Positions 1-7,317 are shown, counted from the stretch's first letter. The stretch is 10,853 nt of DNA from Sedimentisphaerales bacterium (GCA_016932895.1 JAFGCA010000221.1:1-10853), one strand, 5' to 3'. The notes: generated by a model from the sequence alone, not told the origin. Translations and numbers: made by a program.

Positions 1-824
1 CCGTCGCCGACCGCAACAACGACGACGTGCCCGAGACCATCCGCTACGAATGGTCCGGCGCCCCCGGCGATCCCCTCACGCGACAATACAACGGCGGAGC
101 TGTCGTCGAGATCGTGGGGAACGTCGAACGACTCGATCTCGCCTATGACCTCGAAACGTCCAGCACCGAAATCCCACAAGCAAACGAGAGTGCGGAAACC
201 GCGTTGTCCGACTACAGTTCGACACAGGACCTGCACGACTATCCCATCAAGGACACCGAGTGGTACGCGCAGTACTTCTCACCGACGCTGCCGGCGGACA
301 CCACCAGTTGGAAAGTCACGCGCGTGGTGATCTACGCCAAGGTCGACGGGACGTTGGATGGGGAAGCCCGCGTACAATTGCAGCTTCCCACGGCCGGGAA
401 ATGCCCCAGCGGAGTTGTGCTGCAAGAGAATACTCTGCTGGAGTCCGCCCTGTTGGCCGGGTATTCGGCCCAGGAATTCACTTTCTCCAGCGCCGGCGGC
501 CTGTCGCCCCAGCAAGGGCTCTGCATCGTGGTCCGATGGGTCGCCAACGGCACGGCATGCAAAGTCCAGGGACAGGATAAGAACGTGATGGGAGCCAACA
601 ACGACCTCGCGAAATCCACCGACCGCGGCGCATCCTGGTCGTTGCTCACCAGCCAATCGCTGTTCTTTTCGGTTTATGGCACCGTGGCTACCGCGGGCGA
701 TCCCCAGATTCAGGAAACGCACTATCTGGGCGGAACCGACGTCACGCTTCGAGTGGGCAGCGATGCCCAGGCGACGGTACAGACGGGCGTACAACTTCTG
801 AACCGGCCGGAGGCAAGTCCATGA
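1..824 (+). CDS. PulJ-like pseudopilin, C-terminal part (5' end outside window)
   Basis: The frame is open from position 3 to a TGA at 822-824, so the gene begins upstream of the window. A GTG at 27 is merely internal; the residues before it continue the same domain. The visible 273 residues begin with a segment around 'ETIRYEWSGAPGDPLTRQYN' and 'VVEIVGNVERLDLAYDL', which resembles the body of PulJ/GspJ-type minor pseudopilins of planctomycetes. A beta-rich insert follows (about residues 75-230 of the visible part, 'TSWKVTRVVIYAKVDG' to 'SLFFSVYGTV') that looks like a jelly-roll or anchor-type domain. The end, 'VQTGVQLLNRPE', is pseudopilin-like. The prepilin signal must lie upstream. The gene overlaps the next by ATGA (821-824), implying translational coupling in one operon. 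The probable role is as a minor component of a type II secretion/type IV pilus-like filament. Family assignment is from recalled similarity, so moderate. Confidence 0.75.
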   Translation, partial: VADRNNDDVPETIRYEWSGAPGDPLTRQYNGGAVVEIVGNVERLDLAYDLETSSTEIPQANESAETALSDYSSTQDLHDYPIKDTEWYAQYFSPTLPADTTSWKVTRVVIYAKVDGTLDGEARVQLQLPTAGKCPSGVVLQENTLLESALLAGYSAQEFTFSSAGGLSPQQGLCIVVRWVANGTACKVQGQDKNVMGANNDLAKSTDRGASWSLLTSQSLFFSVYGTVATAGDPQIQETHYLGGTDVTLRVGSDAQATVQTGVQLLNRPEASP

Positions 825-1342
825 TAGCTTTGAACACACGAAACATGGGCCCGCCGGCGCACGACGCCGCGTTCACGATTGTCGAGGCCGTGATCTCAAC
901 GATCATCGTCGCCTTCATGCTGGTGGCGGCGCTGAGTACGGTGGGAGCGTCCCGGTGCGTTCAGCAGGAGACGTCGCTGGCCGACCGCGGGCGGCAGTTG
1001 GCCGAGTCGCTCATGGCCGAGATCCTCCGGCAGGATTACCAGGACACCGGCAAACCCATCTCATTCGGTCCGGAGGCGGACGAATCGACGGCAACGAGAA
1101 CGGATTTCGACGATGTAGACGATTATAACGGATGGGCTGCGAGTCCACCCACCGCCAAGGACGGAACGGTCCTGGCTAACGCATCGGGGTGGACTCGAAC
1201 GGTTGTGGTGGTCTGGATCGAACCGCGGGACCCGGCCGCAGTCAAGTCGTCGGAGACCTACGCCAAGCGCATCACCGTAACGGCCAAATACAACAACGTC
1301 TCGCAGGCCACACTGGTGGCCGTACGCACCAACTACCGCTAA
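821..1342 (+). CDS. Type IV pilin/pseudopilin (PulG/GspI-like), prepilin N-terminus
   Basis: A 173-residue protein. Residues 16-45 form a class III prepilin signal: a 17-residue leader ending in Ala17, then mature Phe18-Thr-Ile-Val-Glu22, a hydrophobic helix (IISTIIVAFMLVAAL-like) and the 'TVGASR' exit typical of planctomycete pseudopilins. Glu22 is the conserved Glu5 of the mature pilin. The residue before the cleavage site is Ala rather than the usual Gly. The globular part (about 60-173) has no further recognised domain. The start at 821 is supported by GGAGG at 809-813 with a 7-nt spacer and by the ATGA overlap with the upstream pseudopilin gene. The protein is probably processed by a prepilin peptidase and packed into the same filament as its neighbours. 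It could be a GspI-, GspH- or PilV-type subunit; the sequence does not settle which. Confidence 0.85.
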   Translation: MIALNTRNMGPPAHDAAFTIVEAVISTIIVAFMLVAALSTVGASRCVQQETSLADRGRQLAESLMAEILRQDYQDTGKPISFGPEADESTATRTDFDDVDDYNGWAASPPTAKDGTVLANASGWTRTVVVVWIEPRDPAAVKSSETYAKRITVTAKYNNVSQATLVAVRTNYR

Positions 1343-1357
1343 CGAGGAGACCCGGAG

Positions 1358-2608
1358 ATGCCGGCCGGCAGAACGAAGCGACCGAAATGCAACGGCAGCG
1401 TCTACCTGCACGTACTGGCCTCGTCCGTCCTGGTCACGATCATCGGCCTGGGGGCGCTGGCAACCGTTCGTATCCAGACGCGATCCGCGCTGCGGGCGCG
1501 GGACGTCGCCGAGGCAAGGAGCTGCGCCGTCTCGGCGGTCGAGCTGGGTCTGCTGTTTGTGACCCAGGATCCGAACTGGCGCACGGTTTGGTCAAACGGT
1601 GCCTGGCTATCCGACAAACCGCTCGGCGACGCCACGTTCACCCTGCAAGGCGTCGATCCCCACGACAACGACCTGACCGACTCGAACTACGAACCGGTCG
1701 TGTTGACGGGCATCGGAACCAAAGGCATCGCGCGGCACAAGACCCAGGTGACGCTGGTCCCGGTCGTCCGGCCGCTCGAAGCCCTGAACACTTGTGTCCA
1801 CGCCGGCGGAAATCTACAGGTCAAGGGAGGTGATCGAATCATCGCTGTGGGCGCCCCGGTTTCCACAAACGGCATTCTGGATAACGACGAGATCATCGAC
1901 GGGGACGCAGAAGCCGGCAGCATCGACTCGATGGTTACGATAACCGGAACACTCACCGTTCCCGCGCCCGCCAAGGCACTGCCCGACCCCGGTGTGTTCT
2001 CCGACTACGCCAGCCGGGCCACGGCCATCCCCGGAATCACCACCATCGACAAGATGGTCTTGACCCCGACCTCGAATCCCTGGGGAGCGTCGGACCCGAA
2101 CGGCCTCTATTTCATCGATACCGGCGGCAACGACATCACCATAAAAGACTCGCGTATCCACGGCACGCTCGTCATACGGGCGGGCGATAACAAGAAGATC
2201 ATTATCGACAACGCCGTCTTCATGCAGAGCTACCGGTCGGACTATCCCGTCCTGATCGTCGACGGCAATCTGGAGATCAGAAACAATAGCTGCGATTATC
2301 CTCTGTCCGAGACGTCCTGCGGCACCAACTTCAACCCCATCGGCGCGCCGTACGACGGCGACTCCGATGACGATATACTGGACGAGTATCCCAACGAAAT
2401 CCGGGGGCTCATACACACCACGGGCACCCTGACACTGTTCGACACCGCCCGTATTGAAGGCGCGGTCATTTGCGAAGGTCCCGCTACCATGGATGGGGCC
2501 AACACGATCATCCACGACCCCGGCCTCTATACCAGCCCGCCGGAAGGCTACACCTACGTCGAGCGCATGGCCGTCTCGCCCGGTTCCTGGAAGCAGGTCG
2601 TCGATTGA
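1358..2608 (+). CDS. PilX/GspK-like minor pilin with beta-helix-like C-terminal body
   Basis: A 416-residue protein. A short basic leader (residues 1-13) precedes one hydrophobic helix at about 17-37 ('LHVLASSVLVTIIGLGALAT') and then 'VRIQTRSALRARDVAEARSCA', the pattern of PilX/GspK-type minor pilins, which lack Glu5. If Gly13 is the cleavage site, position +5 is His. Residues about 50-145 are mixed. From residue 149 ('AGGNLQVKGGDRI') to about 395 the protein carries short repeated beta strands ('GLYFIDTGGNDITIKDSRIHGTLVIRAG', 'LIHTTGTLTLFDTARIEGAVI'), consistent with a beta-helix fold like those of polymer-forming surface proteins. The start at 1358 has GAGGAG at 1344-1349, 8 nt away. It lies 15 nt after the upstream pseudopilin stop, so the three genes form one operon. 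No clear terminator follows. The pilin end is fairly sure; the beta-helix is inferred from the strand pattern. Confidence 0.8.
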   Translation: MPAGRTKRPKCNGSVYLHVLASSVLVTIIGLGALATVRIQTRSALRARDVAEARSCAVSAVELGLLFVTQDPNWRTVWSNGAWLSDKPLGDATFTLQGVDPHDNDLTDSNYEPVVLTGIGTKGIARHKTQVTLVPVVRPLEALNTCVHAGGNLQVKGGDRIIAVGAPVSTNGILDNDEIIDGDAEAGSIDSMVTITGTLTVPAPAKALPDPGVFSDYASRATAIPGITTIDKMVLTPTSNPWGASDPNGLYFIDTGGNDITIKDSRIHGTLVIRAGDNKKIIIDNAVFMQSYRSDYPVLIVDGNLEIRNNSCDYPLSETSCGTNFNPIGAPYDGDSDDDILDEYPNEIRGLIHTTGTLTLFDTARIEGAVICEGPATMDGANTIIHDPGLYTSPPEGYTYVERMAVSPGSWKQVVD

Positions 2609-2731
2609 CACTATCGCTGAGCGGCTGCACCGGAGTCGCTGTGCTTGCGTCACGCGGAGGCTTGCTCGTATTGTGCGTGTCTGTGAAAAGACGTCGGTCC
2701 GGCCGGGAGACTTCGACTGGTTCGAAAGGAC
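2609..2731. other. Convergent intergenic gap, no clear terminator
   Basis: This 123-bp gap separates the plus-strand pilin operon from the end of the minus-strand PadR operon. I see no strong hairpin followed by a T-run for either direction. The closest is a short CCGGCCGG palindrome near 2702 on the minus side followed by TCTTTT, which is too weak to call. Confidence 0.4.
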
Positions 2732-3706
2732 TCAGCGCCTGGCAAATCCGTCCTGGCCGACGTTGCGGATGAGGATGTCACGCTCAATGACCGCGTTGAC
2801 CTTGTGGGGCGCCGTGGGCAGTGTGGTTTCCGCGACGACCATCTCATACATCGTGGCCCTGCGGACCCACCGTGTTGCCAGGTCAATGTAGAGGTCGCCC
2901 AGGTAGTGCGAGCTGCCCACCGAGCGTATCTCCATTTCAGGCGTGGGCTTGGCGATCATGCGAAACGAGCTCTCGCCCGAATCGTAGGCCACCAGGGCAC
3001 AGGCGGCCCCGTCCACCCGGCTGAGGCCCTTGAGCTCGAGAGTGATCTTGCCGTTCTTGAAGGCGGACCCGTTGGCCGCGTCGCTGCCCAGGCCTACGGG
3101 CGGCTCGCTGAAGGCGGCGGCGTGGACGATTTTGTCCCCGATGCGTTTGAGGTCCTGGATGCCCTTGCCTCCGGCCGGAACAGGCCGGGCGAAAACGTCG
3201 CAGAACGAGTGAAAGTCGATGAAGGCGTTGTAGACGTGGTAGGACTTGTCCGGCGGGAGCACCTTGCCTTCGGCGTCTACGAGCTTGGCGAACTTGGCGT
3301 GGTCGATACCGAACACCTGTCCCTTCTCGTCGATGCCCTCGGGCGTGGTCCCGAAGAGGTACGTCCAGCCCGCCAGCGCCGGTATCGGGACGGGCGCCGC
3401 GTCACCGGTCTGGACGGTGAACTCGACGCAGGTGTACTCATCGGCCTGTTTGCCGCTGAGCCTGGCGGGCACGCCCTTGAGACGAAGCCGAAACACGTCG
3501 CCTCCCACGCGCTTGCCGTCGAGTGCGTACACAATCAGCCGGGATTCCATCTCGAAGAACTGGACCTCCACCGAGCGCTCGCCCGAGAGATCGAACGTCT
3601 GCTGCAGGACCGCGTCCTGCGCCGGATTCGCGGCGCGCGCGAGGCCGGATGTCACCAGGCCGATGACGGCCACACTGCAAATCGTCAATGTTCTGTACTT
3701 GTTCAT
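2732..3706 (-). CDS. Secreted protein of unknown function, third gene of PadR operon
   Basis: A 324-residue protein with a Sec-type signal peptide: Met-Asn-Lys-Tyr-Arg, a hydrophobic core to about residue 21, and an AxA-type site (Ala-Arg-Ala25). The mature part begins with 'ANPAQDAVLQQTFDLSGE'. I recognise no family. The rest alternates strand-like segments ('RLIVYALDGKRVGGDVFRLR', 'KITLELKGLSRVDGAACALV'), contains three scattered cysteines, and has aromatic-rich patches ('SYHVYNAFIDFHSFCDVF', 'GSSHYLGDLYIDLATRWVRR'). An open frame extends upstream to 4207, but 3706 is the real start: GGAGG (cctcc at 3716-3720 on the plus strand) lies 9 nt upstream and the signal peptide begins there. The gene follows the membrane-protein gene by 56 nt on the same strand, so it is probably co-transcribed with it and padR. 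Possible roles include an extracytoplasmic partner of the membrane protein, but that is inference. Confidence 0.8.
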   Translation of the reverse strand: MNKYRTLTICSVAVIGLVTSGLARAANPAQDAVLQQTFDLSGERSVEVQFFEMESRLIVYALDGKRVGGDVFRLRLKGVPARLSGKQADEYTCVEFTVQTGDAAPVPIPALAGWTYLFGTTPEGIDEKGQVFGIDHAKFAKLVDAEGKVLPPDKSYHVYNAFIDFHSFCDVFARPVPAGGKGIQDLKRIGDKIVHAAAFSEPPVGLGSDAANGSAFKNGKITLELKGLSRVDGAACALVAYDSGESSFRMIAKPTPEMEIRSVGSSHYLGDLYIDLATRWVRRATMYEMVVAETTLPTAPHKVNAVIERDILIRNVGQDGFARR

Positions 3707-3762
3707 GGTTCTGGACCTCCCAATAGGTTTCTGTTTCTCTGCAGTTGGTTTCTGCCACTTCT

Positions 3763-4680
3763 TCATGCACATGGAACCGGCAGCGAGGGGGTTGCCGCCG
3801 GTGCTTCCGACCGCGCCGGCCCGGCCGGCACGAGCAGCAGTGTCAGGACCAGGGCATGGACCATCGAATCGGCGAAGATCTCGAGGTTGTGGGCGATCTG
3901 AAGAGCCGGCGCCAGCCAGTAGCTCTGCATCATACTGAAGAGTCCCACCAACACATAGAGCGCGAGCCCCAGCGTGACAGTGAGCCGAAGCCGCGAACCC
4001 GGCCACGCGATCAAGACAGGCAGGGCCGCCAGGAGGAACAGGCTGCCGCGCAGCAACTGGACCAGAACGATCGCACCGCCGCTCGGCAGGGTCAGACCGA
4101 ACTGCTCCTGCCTGTAGTACCCAGCGACAACGGGCGCCACCATCATGCCAAAGGACAGATAAATCGCGGGAAAAACAACCGCCGCCGCAACCAGGCGCCA
4201 GGCCCACTGCCCGGGATTTCGGCCCGAGAAGAAACGCCGCGCGGACACTCGGAACGGCTCGGCCCGCCCCGGATGCTTGAACAGCAGGGCCGTAACGGCG
4301 CCGAACAACAGACAGGGCAGAAGCGAGAAGAGCACCATCGTGGACATCCCGCCCAGCTTCGTGAAGATCGCCGCCTCAATGGGTGTGTTGACGCCCAGGC
4401 AGACGTAGCACAACAGCGCCAGGATCAAGGCGCGTACCGGGTACGTCGTCTTCATGCCTCGTGCCAGCGGCGCTACGCCCAGGGCCAGGACAACATTAGC
4501 CAGGGCCAGAACCAGGCCCATCGTCTCTGCGTTGGCTTGCTCGGGAATCTCCGGCAGCGGCAGCCCGAGTGTCGAGACCACCGCACCGGCGGCCATCGTG
4601 CCGGCCAGGTACGCCAGGGCACACAGGGGCAACCGCCATGCCCAGGCGACCACGGTTCTCAGAAGTGATGTTGCTCTCAT
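3763..4680 (-). CDS. Integral membrane protein (about 8 TM) of unknown function, coupled to padR
   Basis: A 305-residue hydrophobic protein with about eight predicted membrane helices, at roughly residues 8-38, 53-73, 82-105, 113-134, 160-186, 202-226, 231-250 and 269-285. A soluble basic loop (about 136-158, 'HPGRAEPFRVSARRFFSGRN') separates helices 4 and 5. The last helix and its approach carry polar residues at helical spacing: His264, Glu267, Asp271 and His275 in 'AHNLEIFADSMVHAL'. I do not recognise a named family. The start is at 4680, not the upstream extension to 4797, because AGGAG lies 5 nt upstream (plus-strand ctcct at 4686-4690) and the ATG overlaps the padR stop as ATGA. That coupling implies stoichiometric expression with PadR. 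PadR operons often carry membrane transport or stress proteins, which fits, but the substrate is unknown. Confidence 0.82.
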   Translation of the reverse strand: MRATSLLRTVVAWAWRLPLCALAYLAGTMAAGAVVSTLGLPLPEIPEQANAETMGLVLALANVVLALGVAPLARGMKTTYPVRALILALLCYVCLGVNTPIEAAIFTKLGGMSTMVLFSLLPCLLFGAVTALLFKHPGRAEPFRVSARRFFSGRNPGQWAWRLVAAAVVFPAIYLSFGMMVAPVVAGYYRQEQFGLTLPSGGAIVLVQLLRGSLFLLAALPVLIAWPGSRLRLTVTLGLALYVLVGLFSMMQSYWLAPALQIAHNLEIFADSMVHALVLTLLLVPAGPARSEAPAATPSLPVPCA

Positions 4681-5255
4681 GATTTCTCCTTTCCGGGGGC
4701 TCGCCCGGCGTCGGTCAGCTCGGCGATAGCCCGCCTGGCCCATTGGGCGTTCATTTCGTACCCGGCGATTCCCTGCTCCATCGCCAGCCTTCCGCACGGA
4801 GGCATCGCATCCGCGGCCTTGCTGAGATACTCTCGCAGGGTTGCCAGGTACGCGTCGATCTCTCTCGTGTAATCGCGCAGGAATTGCAGGGTCCGCTCGC
4901 GTCCCACGATCGGGTCCATAAAGGCGAACCGCAGCATGAGATCGTCCATGTGCCAGACGACGTCGTCCTTCGTCACCGGCCGTGAGAGACGTTGCCTGAG
5001 CGTCGCAGTGCCGCGTCGGGTGATTTCGTAGATCGTGCGCGGACGCCGGGTCTTCTCGCGCCGGCCGGCGGGGCGAATCCAGCCGCTGCCCTCGAGGCGC
5101 CTCAAGGCCGGATAGATCGCCCCCGGACTGCTGCTGAAGTGCCCCATCGGCGTCGTCGAGAACACCTTGCGGAGATCGTAGCCGGACTGGGGCTTCTGAG
5201 AGATCAGCCCCAGGATGGCCAACGACAACGCGGATAACCTGTTTTCCTGCTTCAT
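4677..5255 (-). CDS. PadR-family transcriptional regulator
   Basis: A 192-residue protein. Residues 8-85 form the PadR winged helix: 'ALSLAILGLISQKPQSGYDLRKVF', then 'SSSPGAIYPALRRLEGSGWI' (recognition helix and turn), a basic wing ('RREKTRRPRT') and 'YEITRRGTATL'. Residues 100-180 form the helical C-terminal dimerisation region usual for the longer PadR subclass. It probably represses the operon it heads until a ligand or stress signal releases it. The start at 5255 has GGAG 8 nt upstream (plus-strand ctcc at 5264-5267). A perfect 21-bp palindrome immediately follows upstream, so autoregulation is likely. The gene's last 4 nt overlap the start of the membrane-protein gene. Family assignment is confident; the inducer is unknown. 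Confidence 0.93.
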   Translation of the reverse strand: MKQENRLSALSLAILGLISQKPQSGYDLRKVFSTTPMGHFSSSPGAIYPALRRLEGSGWIRPAGRREKTRRPRTIYEITRRGTATLRQRLSRPVTKDDVVWHMDDLMLRFAFMDPIVGRERTLQFLRDYTREIDAYLATLREYLSKAADAMPPCGRLAMEQGIAGYEMNAQWARRAIAELTDAGRAPGKEKS

Positions 5256-5267
5256 CGAACGAGCTCC

Positions 5268-5288
5268 AATAGTACGATTCGTACTATT
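5268..5288. promoter_or_regulatory. Candidate PadR operator: perfect 21-bp palindrome
   Basis: Arms AATAGTACGA (5268-5277) and TCGTACTATT (5279-5288) are perfect reverse complements around a single T. The site begins 1 nt beyond the padR Shine-Dalgarno and is AT-rich in a GC-rich context. Its right arm on the minus strand contains TACTAT, a plausible -10, so a repressor bound here would block both promoter and ribosome access. PadR proteins are known to bind short inverted repeats in their own promoters. Assignment to this PadR is inference from position. Confidence 0.75.
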
Positions 5289-5344
5289 AGTCGAACGGGT
5301 GTTCGGGCTATTTCAAGATTTCTTTGGGGATCGCAGCCGAGGGG

Positions 5345-5374
5345 AAAAAACGGCCGGACATTTGTGCCCGGCCG
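5345..5374 (-). terminator. Intrinsic terminator of the sigma/anti-sigma operon
   Basis: On the minus strand, CGGCCGG, a 10-nt loop and CCGGCCG form a 7-bp all-GC stem (plus-strand arms 5351-5357 and 5368-5374), directly followed by six Ts (plus-strand aaaaaa 5345-5350). It lies 31 nt past the anti-sigma stop and upstream of the padR operator, so it separates the two operons. Confidence 0.88.
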
Positions 5375-5405
5375 TGCGAAATCAAGGTGATCGGAGACGA
5401 CGAGC

Positions 5406-6737
5406 CTACTTCGGCAAATCCTCGGGCGCCACGTCGAGGACCGACAAATCGGCGTAGATGACGCGCCAGGTGGCCGAGCCTTCGGGCTGATACCAGAAAA
5501 TCGGCGTGGTCGCGTCGCCGAACGCGACGTTCTGGCCGGCGTAGCGCCACGAGCCGCCCGTCAGCTTGCCCATGAACACCATCCCGCGATACATGATCTG
5601 GGCCTGCTGACCGACGTCGTATCCCGACGGGTCGGAGCCGGTGAACTTGCCTTCCTGCCTCATCTGCATGGCGACCTTGCCCAGCTCGGTGCCGATCAGC
5701 GTGGGCGGAAACGCTCTCTCCGTCGTCCAGCTCGACCACATGCGCAGAAAGGCGATCAAATCCTGCTCGCCCACCTCGGCCATGTCCGCCTGGAGCTCCA
5801 GGTTCATCCGCGCGTACCCGGCCGGCGGCGTCATGGTAAACAGCGAATCATCGAGAGGGACATCGAACTGGAAGTCCGTCATGATCATATTCATCCCGGC
5901 AGCGCTGGCGAACGTCATCTCGGCCCGCGCCAGCTCTCCGGTCTTGGGATCGATCCAGACGGTGGTGGTCGCGTCGTCTTCGGTGACACGGAAACCTTCC
6001 AGCGTCCGGCCGTCGATCTCCTTGCGGCCCAGCATCTCATCGGCCTGCGCCGGCAGCGCCCGCAGCTTCTCCACGGACACGTAGGGGCCGGTCTCCGGAT
6101 TGTCGGCCATATCGGCGAAGGAAAACTCGAACTCAAGGTACTGCTTCATGGGCGGGACGATGCTGATGCCCGTGACGCCCGCGTCGGTGGCCTCGATGAC
6201 CGTGACGTAGCCGTCGGCGGTGGACGTTCGCAGCCAGCCCGGCTCTTTGAAGGCGATATCGGTACGCACCGTCGGCATCTCCTCCTGGCCGGTGACCGTG
6301 ACCAGACTGTAGACCAGCGTCTGGGCGTTCTGGAGTTGCTCGACGACCTGGGCGAAAGCGGCGCCTGCGCCCCCGCCGAGGAACGTATGGAATCCCAACG
6401 CCAGCGCGACGAGCACCACCGCCGCGACGGCCAGTTTCGTCATTGGACTTTTCATGATCAGTCTCCTTAAACGCAGGCCTGCGGAGGCTTCGGCGACCGC
6501 TTTGAGCCTGGCGTTCTGTTCGCGAATGATTCGGTTCATGACTTCGTTTTCCACGTTGCTTTGGGTCACCGCCTTGCCGTTGGCGACCAGGCGTTGTTGA
6601 AGGGTCCCCAGCTCCTCCCGCTCGGCCCGGCACGCTTGACAACCGGCGAGGTGCTCGGCCACCGCCTGCTTCTGCGCTTCTTCCAGCAAGCCTTCCACGT
6701 CCAATACCAGCAATTCTTTGCATTCGTCGCAGTTCAT
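5406..6737 (-). CDS. Zinc-finger anti-sigma factor with large extracytoplasmic domain
   Basis: A 443-residue protein. The N-terminus is a ZAS/zf-HC2 zinc-binding domain: Cys3-x2-Cys6, then His29-x3-Cys33-x2-Cys36 in 'EHLAGCQACRAE'. A coiled-coil-like segment (40-85) precedes one membrane helix at about 102-120 ('LAVAAVVLVALALGFHTFLG'). The outer part (about 125-443) resembles LolA/RseB-like or DUF2092-type lipoprotein-binding folds, with 'GWLRTSTADGYVTVIEATDAG', 'TTTVWIDPKTGELARAEMTF' and 'FQFDVPLDDSLFTMTPPAGY'. It probably holds the upstream-encoded ECF sigma factor inactive at the membrane until an envelope signal, possibly detected by the outer domain, triggers release. Its ATG overlaps the sigma stop (ATGA, 6734-6737), and AGGTGA lies about 5 nt upstream of the start. 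Sensor fold assignment is from pattern only. Confidence 0.88.
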   Translation of the reverse strand: MNCDECKELLVLDVEGLLEEAQKQAVAEHLAGCQACRAEREELGTLQQRLVANGKAVTQSNVENEVMNRIIREQNARLKAVAEASAGLRLRRLIMKSPMTKLAVAAVVLVALALGFHTFLGGGAGAAFAQVVEQLQNAQTLVYSLVTVTGQEEMPTVRTDIAFKEPGWLRTSTADGYVTVIEATDAGVTGISIVPPMKQYLEFEFSFADMADNPETGPYVSVEKLRALPAQADEMLGRKEIDGRTLEGFRVTEDDATTTVWIDPKTGELARAEMTFASAAGMNMIMTDFQFDVPLDDSLFTMTPPAGYARMNLELQADMAEVGEQDLIAFLRMWSSWTTERAFPPTLIGTELGKVAMQMRQEGKFTGSDPSGYDVGQQAQIMYRGMVFMGKLTGGSWRYAGQNVAFGDATTPIFWYQPEGSATWRVIYADLSVLDVAPEDLPK

Positions 6738-7273
6738 CGTTTCACCTCAGTAGCTTGCTGCCGCTGCTGGAGCGCTTCGCGCAGCAAGGCGTAGGCCCGT
6801 GACAGTGTTTTGGTGACCGTGCCCAAGGGCGTATCGAGCTGCTCGGCGATCCGGCTGCATGAGAGTCCGCCGTAGTACCGCAGCAAGACCACCTGTCGAT
6901 AGCCCTCAGGCAGGCCGGCGACCGCCGCTTCGAGAGCGTAATCCTGAGAGAGTTCCACCGGCGGCGCCTCTTCGGAGAACAGCCGGACGGCTTCGCGCTT
7001 GCGCCGGAGCCGCTCGGCGCGCTGCTGTTCCAGCGCGACCCGGTCGGCGATGCCCAGCAGCCAGGCGAAGAACGACTCGGGTTTCTTGAGCTTGTCCATC
7101 TTGAAGTAGGCCCGCACGAAGGCTTCCTGCGTCGCCTCTTCGGCGCTGTCTCGACTGCCCGTCTTGCCGGCTAAGTGGGCCAGCACCACCGGCTGATACC
7201 GCCGTACCAGATGGCGATAATCATCCGGGTGACCATCCAGACAACGCGCCACGTAATATCCGTCCGTTGCCAT
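6734..7273 (-). CDS. ECF-family RNA polymerase sigma factor
   Basis: A 179-residue protein with the two ECF regions. Region 2 is at about 15-86 ('DDYRHLVRRYQPVVLAHLAG', 'SAEEATQEAFVRAYFKMDKL', 'PESFFAWLLGIADRVALEQQ'). Region 4 is at about 114-167 ('AAVAGLPEGYRQVVLLRYYG', 'LSCSRIAEQLDTPLGTVTKT', 'LSRAYALLREAL'), with the -35-binding helix-turn-helix. It directs polymerase to stress-specific promoters. The start at 7273 has GAGGTG 5 nt upstream. The 4-nt ATGA overlap with the anti-sigma gene is the classical arrangement for a sigma and its cognate inhibitor. Family assignment is firm; the regulon and signal are unknown, and no ECF-type GGAAC promoter was seen upstream, so autoregulation is not visible. 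Confidence 0.95.
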   Translation of the reverse strand: MATDGYYVARCLDGHPDDYRHLVRRYQPVVLAHLAGKTGSRDSAEEATQEAFVRAYFKMDKLKKPESFFAWLLGIADRVALEQQRAERLRRKREAVRLFSEEAPPVELSQDYALEAAVAGLPEGYRQVVLLRYYGGLSCSRIAEQLDTPLGTVTKTLSRAYALLREALQQRQQATEVKR

Positions 7274-7311
7274 CGGAACACCTCAGCGAACTCTCTCATT
7301 CCAGCGTTCTC

Positions 7312-7317
7312 AGTATA
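7312..7317 (-). promoter_or_regulatory. Possible -10 element for the sigma/anti-sigma operon
   Basis: On the minus strand TATACT lies about 39 nt upstream of the sigma start codon. No hexamer like TTGACA lies 16-18 nt further upstream (candidates there read CAAGGT or AAGGTC), so only the -10 is supported. Confidence 0.3.

Noticed and set aside
2804..3938. Long plus-strand frames (2804-3901 and 3246-3938)
   Set aside because: They mirror the minus-strand secreted protein in GC-rich DNA; no ribosome site or domain.
3707..4207. 167-residue N-terminal extension of the secreted protein
   Set aside because: It lies antisense-frame over the membrane-protein gene; the signal peptide and GGAGG are at 3706.
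3745..4668. 307-codon plus-strand frame
   Set aside because: Gln/Arg/Asp-rich antisense of the membrane protein; no domain.
4681..4797. Upstream extension of the membrane protein to 4797
   Set aside because: It is an out-of-frame read of padR; AGGAG and the ATGA overlap fix the start at 4680.
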